Shown here in pieces: positions 44,507 to 54,341 of a DNA stretch of 64,000 bases. The notes beneath the pieces were generated by a model. The model made no database searches, had not been told where the DNA came from, and saw nothing but the letters and a program-made list of their open reading frames with translations. The stretch's first letter is position 1, and each line of letters begins with the position of its first letter. Made by a program: the position numbers and the translations under genes. Source of the DNA: Streptococcus thermophilus (GTDB lineage Bacteria > Actinomycetota > Actinomycetes > Mycobacteriales > Mycobacteriaceae); the NCBI GenBank assembly GCA_900618065.1, contig UYIL01000003.1, positions 310,001 to 374,000 on the forward strand, in the 5' to 3' direction.

Positions 44507-46099
44507 ATGGCTGACAACACCCCAGACAACATTCTGAATAAGGGCGAGCGCGACGCCGGCAACGGCAAGACCACTCGCCTTGGCGGCCAGCCGGTCGCAT
44601 CCGAGAACATCTCCGTCACCGCCGGTCCGCAGGGTCCGAACCCGCTGACGGACATCCACTTGGTGGAGAAGCTCGCGCACTTCAACCGTGAGAATGTTCC
44701 GGAGCGCATCCCGCACGCAAAGGGCCACGGTGCATTCGGTGAGCTGCACGTGACTGAGGATGTCTCCCAGTACACCAAGGCGAAGCTGTTCCAGCCGGGC
44801 ACCGTTACCCCGATGGCAATCCGCTTCTCCACGGTTGCCGGTGAGGCTGGCTCCCCCGACACCTGGCGTGACGTGCACGGTTTCGCGCTGCGTTTCTACA
44901 CCGAGGACGGCAACTACGACATCGTCGGTAACAACACCCCGACGTTCTTCCTGCGTGACGCTGTGAAGTTCCCAGACTTCATCCACTCCCAGAAGCGCGA
45001 CCCGCGCACCGGCCTGCGCTCCGACGAGATGCAGTGGGACTTCTGGACCCGTACCCCGGAGTCCGCTCACCAGGTGACCTACCTGCTCGGTGACCGCGGC
45101 ACCCCGAAGACCTCCCGCCACCAGGACGGCTTCGGCTCCCACACGTTCCAGTGGGTCAACGAGGCTGGTGACGCCGTGTGGATCAAGTACCACTTCAAGA
45201 CCCGTCAGGGCTGGGAGACCTTCACCGACGAAGAGGCAGGCAAGATGGCTGGCGACAACGCTGACCACCACCGCGAAGACCTCTTCAAGGCGATCGAGCG
45301 CGGTGACTACCCGATCTGGGACGTCAAGGTGCAGATCATGCCGTTCGAGGACGCAGAGAACTACCGCTGGAACCCGTTCGACTTGACCAAGACCTGGTCC
45401 CAGAAGGACTACCCGCTGGTGGACGTGGGCTACTTCATCCTCAACCGCAACCCGAAGAACTTCCACGCGCAGATCGAGCAGATCGCGCTCGACCCGTCCA
45501 ACCTCGTCCCCGGTGTCGGCCTGTCCCCGGACCGCATGCTCCAGGGCCGCGTGTTCGCCTACGCCGACCAGCACCGCTACCGCATCGGACCGAACTACAA
45601 GGACCTGCCGGTGAACCAGCCGATCGTGCCGGTGAACACCTACTCCGAGCGTGGCCCGATGCAGTACTTCTTCAACAACGAGGGCGAGCCGAACTACTCC
45701 CCGAACAACACGGAGAAGGGCGCAGGCTACCTGGACAACGGTGAGGACTCCGCCTCCAACCACACCTCTTACGGCCAGGCTCAGGACCTGTACGTCAACC
45801 CGGACCCGCACGGCACCGACTTGGTCCGCGCTGCTTACGTCAAGCACGCCGATGACGATGACTTCATGCAGGCCGGCATTCTCTACCGCGAGGTGTTTGA
45901 TGACGCGGCCAAGGAGCGCTTCATCCACAACGTGACCAACAAGATGCTGCCGATCGAGAACAAGGACGTCGAAGAGCGCACCTTCGCCTACTGGGGCAAG
46001 GTCGACGCTGATCTCGAGCCGAAGCTGCGCGAGGTGCTCGCTCAGAAGCGCGCCGATGCAGCTAAGGACTTCGAGGAGGGCGTTTCCTTCAACGGCTAG
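44507..46099 (+). CDS. katA: Catalase KatA
   Basis: A 530-residue monofunctional haem catalase. The active-site His is in NRENVPERIPHAKGHGAFGE, the catalytic Asn in VGNNTPTFFLRD, and the haem-ligand Tyr in GRVFAYADQHRYRIG. It is the small-subunit clade type. It destroys hydrogen peroxide in the cytoplasm. CGAGGAGGG precedes the ATG. It is divergent from sigC, as in other corynebacteria. Confidence 0.97.
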   Translation: MADNTPDNILNKGERDAGNGKTTRLGGQPVASENISVTAGPQGPNPLTDIHLVEKLAHFNRENVPERIPHAKGHGAFGELHVTEDVSQYTKAKLFQPGTVTPMAIRFSTVAGEAGSPDTWRDVHGFALRFYTEDGNYDIVGNNTPTFFLRDAVKFPDFIHSQKRDPRTGLRSDEMQWDFWTRTPESAHQVTYLLGDRGTPKTSRHQDGFGSHTFQWVNEAGDAVWIKYHFKTRQGWETFTDEEAGKMAGDNADHHREDLFKAIERGDYPIWDVKVQIMPFEDAENYRWNPFDLTKTWSQKDYPLVDVGYFILNRNPKNFHAQIEQIALDPSNLVPGVGLSPDRMLQGRVFAYADQHRYRIGPNYKDLPVNQPIVPVNTYSERGPMQYFFNNEGEPNYSPNNTEKGAGYLDNGEDSASNHTSYGQAQDLYVNPDPHGTDLVRAAYVKHADDDDFMQAGILYREVFDDAAKERFIHNVTNKMLPIENKDVEERTFAYWGKVDADLEPKLREVLAQKRADAAKDFEEGVSFNG

Positions 46100-46121
46100 C
46101 AGCTGCCGGCGCTCAAGCGTG

Positions 46122-46167
46122 AACCCCGCCGCGAGTTCACCGAATGTGGTGAGTGCGGCGGGGTTTC
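46122..46167. terminator. Terminator between katA and mrpG
   Basis: AACCCCGCCGC/GCGGCGGGGTT arms (46122-46132, 46155-46165) with an inner TCACC/GGTGA stem and TTTC after it. It serves the convergent katA and mrp transcripts. Confidence 0.75.
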
Positions 46168-46204
46168 GCTATGGCGTGGATAGGTGACGCGAACACGCGC
46201 GGTG

Positions 46205-46642
46205 TTACCAGCGTTCAGGGGGAGCTTGCGGCTCCGGCTCTGGTTCCGGGGCCTGCTCTGTGGGTGTCTCGCGCAGCTCGCTGTCTGCGTGGTCACGGCT
46301 GAGTTCACGCCGCCCGCCGGGGCCGATCGCGTCGGTGACGGTCACACCGTAGATGGAGCGGCCGATGATGAAGGAGCCGACGGAGGCGACGATCCACACG
46401 CCGAGGATGGCAATGATGGCGCGGAGGAAGTTGTTCAGGTCGAATCCTTCGGTCGACCATTCGTGGATGAGCATGGCGATGACCAAGGCTGGGAAAGCGA
46501 CACCGACCAGCGGGCCCATGAGGTTGGCGCGGGTCAGCGCGTTCGGGGCGCGCAGCTGGAGGATGACGGCGGCGACGGTCATGAACACCGCCACGAACAC
46601 AAAGAGCAGGACGATGATCTGCCAGATGGTCAGTGCGGTCAT
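46205..46642 (-). CDS. mrpG: Mrp Na+(K+)/H+ antiporter subunit G
   Basis: 145 residues. The first 90 form three helices with the MnhG/MrpG pattern (WQIIVLLFVFVAVFMTVAAV, RAPNALTRANLMGPL). The C-terminal 45 residues are a Pro/Glu-rich tail (APEPEPEPQAPPERW) not usual for the family. It is the last gene of the mrp operon and overlaps mrpF by one base. The start is ATG 46642; the longer open frame is a shadow of mrpF. Confidence 0.9.
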   Translation of the reverse strand: MTALTIWQIIVLLFVFVAVFMTVAAVILQLRAPNALTRANLMGPLVGVAFPALVIAMLIHEWSTEGFDLNNFLRAIIAILGVWIVASVGSFIIGRSIYGVTVTDAIGPGGRRELSRDHADSELRETPTEQAPEPEPEPQAPPERW

Positions 46643-46908
46643 TAGCGGCGCCCCCTCGAGATCACGCGGGCCATGGACAACGTCGGGATCGCACCGCAGA
46701 CGAGGGCGGCCAGGATGGCGACCTCGTAGGCGATGAACGTGTCGTTGAACAGCGACCACGCGAAGAAGATGCAGACCATAGCGTAGAGGATGTAGTCGGC
46801 CATGACGGCGCGGGAGAGCTCGTCGCGCTCCCGGAGGATGGCCACGAGGCCGACCAGCAAGCTGACGGCCATGATGGCGATGCAGACGGTGAGGATTGTC
46901 TCGAACAT
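46642..46908 (-). CDS. mrpF: Mrp antiporter subunit F
   Basis: An 88-residue protein with three helices (VCIAIMAVSLLVGLVAIL, YILYAMVCIFFAWSLF, YEVAILAALVCGAIPTLSMA), the MnhF/MrpF layout. It is part of the hetero-oligomeric cation/proton antiporter and overlaps its neighbours by one base on each side. Confidence 0.92.
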   Translation of the reverse strand: MFETILTVCIAIMAVSLLVGLVAILRERDELSRAVMADYILYAMVCIFFAWSLFNDTFIAYEVAILAALVCGAIPTLSMARVISRGRR

Positions 46909-47309
46909 TAGGTGAGATCTCCTTTGGGTACGTAGGGCTCCCAGGCCACATCCGCGACGTCGAGGGGTGTGGACTTCACGGCGGGGGAGACATGCTCTTC
47001 CATGTCGATCAGGCCCTCGATCACGTCGTTGGCATCGTCGCCGAAGGCGGACTGGACCAGCAGGGTCCGGGGCTTGCCCGGTGCGACTGGTTCACGGAAC
47101 CCCATGGCCAAAGTCGACGGTGTGGCGGTAATCGAGGTGGAGAACCAGAACAGTTCCCAGTCGGTGGTGAGCCGCAGTGGGTAGTGAATGACTATCGGCT
47201 TGAGACCGGCGTCCGGTTTGAACGCCGTGAAGGCGGTGTTGAAACCGGAGACGATGATCTCTTTGACAATCCAGAAGAAGTAGCCGATGCCGTGGATGAT
47301 CTTGTTCAT
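46908..47309 (-). CDS. mrpE: Mrp antiporter subunit E
   Basis: 133 residues with an N-terminal helix (IIHGIGYFFWIVKEIIVSGF) and the MnhE-type ferredoxin-like domain (HYPLRLTTDWELFWFSTSIT, TPSTLAMGF). The C-terminal DANDVIEGLIDMEEHV carries the family's helix. It overlaps mrpD by one base. Confidence 0.92.
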   Translation of the reverse strand: MNKIIHGIGYFFWIVKEIIVSGFNTAFTAFKPDAGLKPIVIHYPLRLTTDWELFWFSTSITATPSTLAMGFREPVAPGKPRTLLVQSAFGDDANDVIEGLIDMEEHVSPAVKSTPLDVADVAWEPYVPKGDLT

Positions 47310-48859
47310 TAGCGCTGGCCTCCTTGCAGGGAATCAACATCGGGCACGCCGAGCGGGTCCTCACCGAGGACGGCGGAGGTGTAGGTGGGGACGTCGAGAA
47401 GCGCGTCGACGGATGCGGTTGCTGCGTCCCAGAGCGGGCCGGCGCCGAAAAACATTGCCAGCGAGATCCCCATGAGAACCGCCGACGGGGCGAGCAGAGC
47501 CCAACGCACCCTGAGCCCTTCGGGGTAGTTCTGCATGGGTTGGCCCCAGAAGACTTCCCGCCAGACGCGGAACATGGCGAGCATCGCCGCAAAGGAGGCG
47601 ATGATGATCGCTCCGATGGCCACCCAGGACCGCGCGTCCCCGCCGGCAGCGGCGGCGAAGATGAGCGTGAGCTTGCCCCACAGGCCGGAAAACGGTGGAA
47701 AGCCGATCACCGAGAATGCACCCGCTGCGAAGATCGCGGCGGTCCAGGAGTCGCGGCGCATGAGACCCGACAGCTTCGACAGGGTGCCGGTGCCGTAGGT
47801 CTCCTCGATTGCACCGGAGTTCAATGTCAGCGCACCAATGGTGATCATGTGGTGCAGCGTGTACATCAGGCCGGCAGCCAGTGCATACCGGGCGGCGTCC
47901 GGGCCGATGCCCGGGCCGCCGGTAAAAGCAAGCATGATGAGGATGAACGGCATGCCGTTGACCATCTGGTAGCCCAGCACCTGGCGGATGGTGGCCTCTC
48001 CCAGACCGGCGAAGGCGCCGACGAGCATGGACACGACCATGACGGCAATGATCAGCCAGTTCCAGCGCGGGTCCATGTCGAAGATGACCACCCAGATGCG
48101 GAACAGCATGTACACCGCGACCTTGGTGTGCAGGCCGGAGAAGAGGCCCATCACTGCAGCGCTTGTCGACGTATATGTCCGCGGCAGCCACGTGTGCAAC
48201 GGGAACACGGCCGCCTTGGCGCTGATCGCGATGACAATCAGCCCCATCGCGACAGTGACCGGGCCGTTGCCGGCCGCCGCGCCCTGCAAAGCACCGATGT
48301 TCACCGCGCCGGTGACGGCGTAGACATAACCGACGCCCATCACCAGCAGGGTGGACGCAGCCAGGTTCACCAGCACGAACAGGCGAGCCGAGGACAGACG
48401 GAAACGCGTTCCCGTCATCGCGATCAGGCCGTAGGACGGCAGCAGCATGACCTCGATCATGACGAAGAAGTTGAACAGATCCGCTGTGAGCAGCGCGCCA
48501 GAGACACCGGTGACCAGCACCAGCGCCAGCGGAACGTAGTACCGCGGCTTCGTGTCGCCGGAGACGATGGCGAACCAGTTGGACACCACGGCCACCACCA
48601 TGGTGGTGATCAGCATGATCGCCGAGAACTGGTCAGCGGCGAACGAGATGCCCGCCCCGCCCTGGTAGAGGCCGATGACGTGCCCGATCGCGCCGTGCTC
48701 GGCGGTATAACCGAACAGCCAGATGCCGCCGACCAGGTTGATGGCGGGGATGATGATGCCCAGGGCGTCGTTAAGCGGCTTAAAGGGCGACAGTGCCGCG
48801 ATGGCCGCGACAATGAGGGGCAGCGCGACAAAGACCGGCAGGATTGCGTTGACCTCCAT
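47309..48859 (-). CDS. mrpD: Mrp antiporter subunit D
   Basis: A 516-residue homologue of complex I subunits NuoL/M/N with about 14 helices. Conserved proton-path residues are in NFFVMIEVMLLPSYGLIAMT (membrane Glu), AAVFPLHTWLPRTYTSTSA and the Lys-containing GLHTKVAVYML. It is a core antiporter-like subunit together with MrpA. It overlaps mrpC and mrpE by one base each. Confidence 0.95.
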   Translation of the reverse strand: MEVNAILPVFVALPLIVAAIAALSPFKPLNDALGIIIPAINLVGGIWLFGYTAEHGAIGHVIGLYQGGAGISFAADQFSAIMLITTMVVAVVSNWFAIVSGDTKPRYYVPLALVLVTGVSGALLTADLFNFFVMIEVMLLPSYGLIAMTGTRFRLSSARLFVLVNLAASTLLVMGVGYVYAVTGAVNIGALQGAAAGNGPVTVAMGLIVIAISAKAAVFPLHTWLPRTYTSTSAAVMGLFSGLHTKVAVYMLFRIWVVIFDMDPRWNWLIIAVMVVSMLVGAFAGLGEATIRQVLGYQMVNGMPFILIMLAFTGGPGIGPDAARYALAAGLMYTLHHMITIGALTLNSGAIEETYGTGTLSKLSGLMRRDSWTAAIFAAGAFSVIGFPPFSGLWGKLTLIFAAAAGGDARSWVAIGAIIIASFAAMLAMFRVWREVFWGQPMQNYPEGLRVRWALLAPSAVLMGISLAMFFGAGPLWDAATASVDALLDVPTYTSAVLGEDPLGVPDVDSLQGGQR

Positions 48860-49248
48860 TATTTGCGCACCCCCCTGTAGGCGGTGCGGCCAGTGGTGGT
48901 GAGCGCGCCGGGGCCGATTTTCGCTGCCTGTTCAGCGTCGAGAATGTTGTCCAGGGTGTCGTCGTCGCGGCCGAGTGCTGCAAGCATGAGCAGGATCGTC
49001 GTGGTGGCCATCGCGATGACGATGGCTGTCAGCACGAATGCCTGCGGCAGCGGGTCCGACATGTCTTCGAGGCTGGTGGAGGAGGGGAACGCCTCTCCGC
49101 GCCATGCGCCGTTTCCGGCGGCGAGAATGGTCAGGTTCGACGCGTGGCCGAACAGCGACATGCCGAAGACGATGCGCACCATGCCGCGTTGCAGCACCAG
49201 GTAGACCGCTCCGGCCATGAGGATTGCGATTGTCAGTGCGTATATCAT
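48859..49248 (-). CDS. mrpC: Mrp antiporter subunit C
   Basis: 129 residues with three helices, related to NuoK/MnhC: YLVLQRGMVRIVFGMSLFGH, NLTILAAG and DPLPQAFVLTAIVIAMATTT, the last being the diagnostic D-P-x-P-Q-A-L/F-V-L-T motif. It overlaps mrpA by 4 bases. Confidence 0.95.
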   Translation of the reverse strand: MIYALTIAILMAGAVYLVLQRGMVRIVFGMSLFGHASNLTILAAGNGAWRGEAFPSSTSLEDMSDPLPQAFVLTAIVIAMATTTILLMLAALGRDDDTLDNILDAEQAAKIGPGALTTTGRTAYRGVRK

Positions 49249-52148
49249 GCTCGTGCCCTTTCCTCGCGCGCCTCACGCCCGCTTGTGTTCGGATCCAGCG
49301 GCGCCGGATATGGCTCTGTCGGGTGCTCCGGATCCTCTGGCTGAGGGATATCCGGCAGCGGGTTGTTCTCGTCGCGGCGGTAATCCAGATTCTCCCTGTC
49401 GGTACCCGGGCGCAGGTACCCGCCCAGGTCGTTGATCGCCATGGTGAGCATGCCGAGGACGGCCAGGTAGATACCGGCGTCGAAGATGAGCGACGTGGTC
49501 ATGTGCTCCCCGGCGATCTCGCCGTGGATGGCGTACATGAAACCGCCCTCGATGAAGCCGAGGAAGCCGGAGGTAATGGCAACGATGATCCCGATACCGG
49601 TGAGGTAGACCGGGGTCATCGGCTTGACCACGTTCTCATCACGGCCCTTGGACATGTAGCTCAACACGAACGAGGTGGCCAGCACCAGCGCGGCGATGAA
49701 GCCGCCGCCCGGTGCGGTGTGACCGCGGAAGAAAATGAGCACACTGAGGATCACTAAGACTGGAACGGTGAGGGTGACCACCTTGCGCAGCGGCATCGTG
49801 TTGAGCTGCGACTGGCCAAACGGCGCGGGGCGGGTCCCGGCCTCAAAGTGGTAACGCGGCACCGAGTTGGTCACTGCTGCGATGACCACCGCGGCCATGC
49901 CCAGCACGGACAGCTCGCCCAATGTATCTAAGCCACGGAACTCGACGATGATCACGGCGACGATGTTGTCGGCACTGGTCACCTCAACGCCTTCGGTGAG
50001 GTACCAGTTGGCCAACTCGGAACGGTCGCGGCGACCCGTCAGGGCGTAGACAGCGGCGAAAGTGACCACGCCGGTGAGCACAGCCAGCGCCCCGGCCCAT
50101 GCTTTACGGGCCGCCGGGACCGGCGGGAACAACCGCGGCTGGTAGCGCAGCACCATCATGATGATCACGACGGTGAGCGATTCCACCGTGAACTGGGTCA
50201 GAGCCACGTCGGGGGCGCCGAGCAGCATCATCTGCAGGCTCATACCCACGCCGGCGGTGCCCAGGAAGACCGCGGCCGTCATACGCTTCTTCGTCAGGAC
50301 CAGGCCGAGGACGGAGATACCGATGATGGCCAACGGGAGGATGTCCCAGTAGTTATCCAGGCCCTCGGTGCGCGGTGCGAGCGGCATGCCGTCGATACCG
50401 TCGGTGAGCAGCAGCGTGACCACACCCAAGCTCAGCGTGGTGACAATGAGCCACACGAGGTGCTTCGACGGGTTGAACGTGCCGGCCATCTTGCCGAAGA
50501 TGATGCCCAGGTCGCGGGAGCGGTCCACGATGCCGGCCAGAACGTCGTTACCGGTGAACGGAAGCAGCTGCTTGTTCTCGAGGGCCTTCCACACTGGCTT
50601 GCGGAAGAAGATGAAGGCCACCCCCGCGATGAGAACCAGCATGGACACAATGAACGGCGCGGTGATGCCGTGCCACAGTGCCAGGTGGGAGTGGTAGTCC
50701 GCATCCGGGATGATGGCGTTGACGCCGGCGGTGATGGGGCCGTCGATAAGCGAAAGCACGAACACTGCGGGCACGGACATCAGTCCCGGGAAGGCGGCTG
50801 GCAGCCAGAAGCTGACCGGCGCTTCGTGGACGTCGCTCATGTCGCGCTCGCCGTCGACAAAGGCGCCGAAGACGATTTTCGCGGAGTAGACGAAGGTGAG
50901 GAAGGCGGCGAGACCGGCGAGGATGAGCAGCACGGTGCCGTACGGGCTCTCGTGGAAGGCCTCCAAGATGGATTCCTTGGACACGAAGCCGAACAGCGGC
51001 GGGACAGCTGCCATGGACGCAGCGGCAACGACGGTGGACCCGAACGTCCACGGCATCTTGTCGTACAGCTTGCCCAGGCGACGCATGTCGCGCGTGCCGG
51101 TTTCGTGGTCGATGACGCCGATGAGCATGAACAGGGAGGACTTGAACAGCGCGTGCGCCAGGGTGTGCGTCAACGCGGCGGCGAGTGCCAGCGGGGTGCC
51201 GATGCCGATCGCCGCGACAATCCAGCCGAGGTGAGACACGGTCGAGTAGGCCGTCAGATGCTTCAAGTCCGTCTTCGTGATGGCGAAGATCGCCGACATG
51301 ATCGCCGTGCCCAGGCCTGTGACGGTGAGCAGGATATTCCACGTCGGGTTGTCGTGGAAGATCGTGGAGAACCGCACCAGCAGGTAGATACCGGCCTTGA
51401 CCACCGCGGCGGCGTGCAGGAAGGCCGACACCGGTGTCGCGGCGGCCATGGCCTCCGGGAGCCAGAAGTGGAACGGGAACTGCGCGGCCTTGGTGAATCC
51501 GGAGCACGCGATGAGTACAGCGACGATCGTGGTCAGACGCGGGTTGTCGGACCACGCATCGGAAGCGAGAATCTCGTCCAGTTGGGTCGAACCTGTCGAG
51601 ACAGCTGCAACCGCCAGGCCCGCCAACAGTGTCAACCCGCCGAAGAACGTCAGGGCGAGCGTGCGGAAGGAGCCGGCCTCGCCCGAGGAACCGGAGCGGG
51701 CGATGAGTAGGAACGATGCAATGGAGACGAGCTCCCAGCCGATGAAGAGCAGCATGACATCGTCAGCAAGCACGAGCAACAGCACGGACAGCGTGAACGC
51801 CGTCATGATGGTGTAGAAGCTGGTGTTGCCGTCCTTCTCTGGCAGGTACGCGGCCGAGTAGATCAGCACGATACCGCCGATCACAAGGGCAAGCAGGGCG
51901 AAGAAGGCGCTCAGGCCGTCGGCGCGCAAGGCGAAGGACACCGCAGTGCCCTCCCCGAGAAGGTCATTAGCCCAGACAAGGTCGTAGGTCACAGGGGTGC
52001 CGGCGCGCAACGCGTTGGCTATCACGGCCGCCGCAGCGAACATGGCGGGTCCGGCGACCCACCCGACGCGGCGATCCATCACGCGCACGAGCACGGGGGA
52101 GGCCACCACTGTCGCGGCGACAATCCCGAGGGCGATTAGCAAAGCCAT
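49245..52148 (-). CDS. mrpA: Mrp antiporter subunit A (with fused MrpB domain)
   Basis: A 967-residue protein. The first two thirds are NuoL-like (FIGWELVSIASFLLIARSGS, AAQFPFHFWLPEAMAAATPV, KTDLKHLTAYSTVSHLGW, HALFKSSLFMLIG). A DUF4040-like part follows, and the C-terminal 160 residues are MnhB-like (FFRGHTAPGGGFIAALVLAT). No separate mrpB exists, so this is the six-gene actinobacterial form mrpACDEFG. It exports Na+ or K+ in exchange for protons. ATG 52148 is the family-consistent start. It begins the operon. Confidence 0.95.
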   Translation of the reverse strand: MALLIALGIVAATVVASPVLVRVMDRRVGWVAGPAMFAAAAVIANALRAGTPVTYDLVWANDLLGEGTAVSFALRADGLSAFFALLALVIGGIVLIYSAAYLPEKDGNTSFYTIMTAFTLSVLLLVLADDVMLLFIGWELVSIASFLLIARSGSSGEAGSFRTLALTFFGGLTLLAGLAVAAVSTGSTQLDEILASDAWSDNPRLTTIVAVLIACSGFTKAAQFPFHFWLPEAMAAATPVSAFLHAAAVVKAGIYLLVRFSTIFHDNPTWNILLTVTGLGTAIMSAIFAITKTDLKHLTAYSTVSHLGWIVAAIGIGTPLALAAALTHTLAHALFKSSLFMLIGVIDHETGTRDMRRLGKLYDKMPWTFGSTVVAAASMAAVPPLFGFVSKESILEAFHESPYGTVLLILAGLAAFLTFVYSAKIVFGAFVDGERDMSDVHEAPVSFWLPAAFPGLMSVPAVFVLSLIDGPITAGVNAIIPDADYHSHLALWHGITAPFIVSMLVLIAGVAFIFFRKPVWKALENKQLLPFTGNDVLAGIVDRSRDLGIIFGKMAGTFNPSKHLVWLIVTTLSLGVVTLLLTDGIDGMPLAPRTEGLDNYWDILPLAIIGISVLGLVLTKKRMTAAVFLGTAGVGMSLQMMLLGAPDVALTQFTVESLTVVIIMMVLRYQPRLFPPVPAARKAWAGALAVLTGVVTFAAVYALTGRRDRSELANWYLTEGVEVTSADNIVAVIIVEFRGLDTLGELSVLGMAAVVIAAVTNSVPRYHFEAGTRPAPFGQSQLNTMPLRKVVTLTVPVLVILSVLIFFRGHTAPGGGFIAALVLATSFVLSYMSKGRDENVVKPMTPVYLTGIGIIVAITSGFLGFIEGGFMYAIHGEIAGEHMTTSLIFDAGIYLAVLGMLTMAINDLGGYLRPGTDRENLDYRRDENNPLPDIPQPEDPEHPTEPYPAPLDPNTSGREAREERARA

Positions 52149-52366
52149 AGGCTGTATTTCCGTTTTGTTGGAGCGGCAGGGGGTCATGCAGTGTCGTGGC
52201 GCTGGCGGGAACCCGATTCAAGAAACCTTCAGCCAGGACAAAACAGTTCATAGGGTAACAGGGATGGGCGGGATCAACATGTCGAGAGAATTCGAGGGGG
52301 TGGGTCGGGATATGGCGGGCGATGCCTATTCCCGCGTGTCACGCGCACCCCAGTAGCCACAGCAGT

Positions 52367-52372
52367 TACCTT
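52367..52372 (+). promoter_or_regulatory. -10 box for heptad-repeat membrane protein
   Basis: TACCTT with 7 bases to ATG 52380; leaderless arrangement. Confidence 0.45.
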
Positions 52373-52379
52373 TCTCTCT

Positions 52380-53960
52380 ATGAAATGGAACGTTGTCCTG
52401 GCTTTCGTTGTGCTGTTGGTCGCCGCATTCGCCCCGATGAATCCGGCATCCACATGGGCCACGGGGGACGACACGTCCGGCGCCCCGGCTGTCTACGCTG
52501 GGCCCGATCAGCTCGTTAAAGCCCGCCGCGCCACCGGTGACGCCGCCGCCGAAGCCGGCTTTCTGACGCAGGGCACAAAGCAACTCAAAGAAGGTACGGA
52601 CCAGCTCAAGGATGGCTCCGGCGAGCTCGCGGAAGCCGTGCGCAGCGCGAGCGACGGAGCGGACCAGCTATCGAAGGGCATGGTGGAAATTCAGGCCGGC
52701 ACCGGCCAACTCGCTGACGGCGCCACCCGCGTCGCTGACTCCGTCGGCGGTGCCGTGGACCAGGTAGTTGGATTCGAAGCCGTGCGCGGCCAGATCCTCG
52801 GGGCCATCGACGACACCATCAAGGCCACCGCGAACAACCGCGACCCGCAAGTCGTCGACCTCCGGAAGCAACTCAAAGACCTGCGCGGCCAGGTCGAGAC
52901 CGCTGAGCTGCCGGAAGACATGAACACGCAGCTCACCGAGCTTCGCGACGGCTCCCGCGAGCTGGCCAACCAACTGTCCACCCCCGGCTACGCCTACCAC
53001 GACGGCATCTACTCTGCGACCAACGGAGCTTCCGAACTGTCCAAGGGCCTCAACGAGATGAACGGCAAGGTCAAGGAGGCGACCGACGGTGTGAACAAGC
53101 TTGCCGACGGCGGCACCAAGGTCGACGAGATGGCCAACACCACCAAAGACAACATCGGGGCGATCCAGCGCGCCCTGCCGGCACCTGTTCCAGTTGCAGG
53201 AGCTTCTGGGACGGCGACCGGCACCGCGGCTGGCGCGGACGGGCAAGCAGCACCCGCACCGGCATCCGCTCTAGCTCCGCTGGCCGCGATGCTTGTCTCG
53301 GCTCTGGCGATCCTCGGCGGAGTTGTCACCGCTTTAGCGGCCTACGCGGGATCCCGCCCCCGCGCGCGGTGGATCATCCTGGGCCTGGGCACCGCCTTCA
53401 GTGCGTCGGCCGGGCTCATTCTCGTGGCCATCCTGGGCACGAACTTGTCCGCAGCCGCGCTGGCGATCGCCGGTTCCGCCCTGGTCCTTGGCACCCTGGC
53501 TTCGGCAGGGCTGACCTGGATTCTCCGCTCTGCGTTCGGCACCATTGGCGGCGGTGGTGCCGCCGGCGTATTGGCTCTGCTGCAGGTGGGTGTGGTCGGC
53601 TGGGTGTGGTCCACCGCTGCCACCGGTGAGGTCTCTTTGCTGTGGAGCGCCGCTTCGCAGGTGCTCCCGATGCACTGGTCCACAGCCGCCATCTCTGCGG
53701 CGGGTAACGGCGGATCCGCCACCGCCATGTGGACCGGCATCGGGCTGTCCGCGCTGCTCGCTGTGCTTGGGCTCGTAGCGATGCGCGCGAGCCGCCCCGC
53801 CGTCGTGTCCGCCTATGACGCCGCCGACGCCGGCTATGACTCCGACTACGCGGACGACGACTACGACGATGGCGCGGACTACGAAGAATCCGACTTCGAC
53901 GAGCTCGACGATGACACCGCCGTCCTCGACGCCGACGAAGCTATCGAACACAAGCGCTAA
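52380..53960 (+). CDS. xxxLxxG heptad-repeat membrane protein
   Basis: 526 residues. A signal sequence or anchor (VVLAFVVLLVAAFAPMNPAS) is followed by an extracellular segment (about 60-260) with repeats of the x-x-x-L-x-x-G type (GTKQLKEGTDQLKDGSGELA, GADQLSKGMVEIQAGTGQLA). These heptads occur in YhgE/Pip-like proteins. Next come five or more helices (about 290-475) and a very acidic cytoplasmic tail (about 50 residues rich in Asp/Tyr). It may be a cell-envelope exporter or scaffold; function unknown. It is divergent from mrpA. Confidence 0.75.
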   Translation: MKWNVVLAFVVLLVAAFAPMNPASTWATGDDTSGAPAVYAGPDQLVKARRATGDAAAEAGFLTQGTKQLKEGTDQLKDGSGELAEAVRSASDGADQLSKGMVEIQAGTGQLADGATRVADSVGGAVDQVVGFEAVRGQILGAIDDTIKATANNRDPQVVDLRKQLKDLRGQVETAELPEDMNTQLTELRDGSRELANQLSTPGYAYHDGIYSATNGASELSKGLNEMNGKVKEATDGVNKLADGGTKVDEMANTTKDNIGAIQRALPAPVPVAGASGTATGTAAGADGQAAPAPASALAPLAAMLVSALAILGGVVTALAAYAGSRPRARWIILGLGTAFSASAGLILVAILGTNLSAAALAIAGSALVLGTLASAGLTWILRSAFGTIGGGGAAGVLALLQVGVVGWVWSTAATGEVSLLWSAASQVLPMHWSTAAISAAGNGGSATAMWTGIGLSALLAVLGLVAMRASRPAVVSAYDAADAGYDSDYADDDYDDGADYEESDFDELDDDTAVLDADEAIEHKR

Positions 53961-54051
53961 CGTGCGCCCCTCTTCGTCGAGGCCGTCAAGTAGGCTCCTG
54001 CTGTTCCCCGAAACCGGGTGGACGCCGCATAACTGAACAAAGGAGTCGCGC

Positions 54052-54276
54052 ATGACCACCATCAACGCCCGCCAGATCCTCGAGCGGGAAGGTCGAGCGC
54101 TCACCGCCGACGTGCTCGGGCCCGTCAACGGCTACCGCCATTCGCCCAACTCCGTGCGCCGATGCTCGAAGTGCTACGACGAGATCATCCTCCACGGCCG
54201 GTTCGGCTGGCTCCACGCCGAATCGCTCGAGCACGACTGCCTCGACGCCGAGAACACCGCCACCTGCGCCCGCTAG
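54052..54276 (+). CDS. Small hypothetical protein with CxxC motif
   Basis: A 74-residue soluble protein with four cysteines: RRCSKCYDEIILHGRFGW and EHDCLDAENTATCAR. The CxxC and later Cys/His residues could bind a metal, but the spacing is not that of a zinc finger I recognise. AAAGGAG before ATG 54052 supports expression. It stands alone between the heptad-repeat and alkaline phosphatase genes. Confidence 0.6.
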   Translation: MTTINARQILEREGRALTADVLGPVNGYRHSPNSVRRCSKCYDEIILHGRFGWLHAESLEHDCLDAENTATCAR

Positions 54277-54305
54277 GACAGGCGTAAAAATCCCGGACGA
54301 GAATC

Positions 54306-54341
54306 GCTTTGTGCACGGTTGCTCGTGACCATGCACAAAGC
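54306..54341. terminator. Hairpin after the small CxxC gene
   Basis: Perfect 10-bp arms GCTTTGTGCA/TGCACAAAGC, with GGT/ACC further in, 30 bp after the stop codon. No clear T-run follows. A terminator is the simplest reading. The 183 bp from here to the phosphatase ATG hold no gene I can see. Confidence 0.5.

Noticed and set aside
44387..45928. A 513-codon open frame on the minus strand
   Set aside because: Antisense to katA; the composition is that of a shadow frame.
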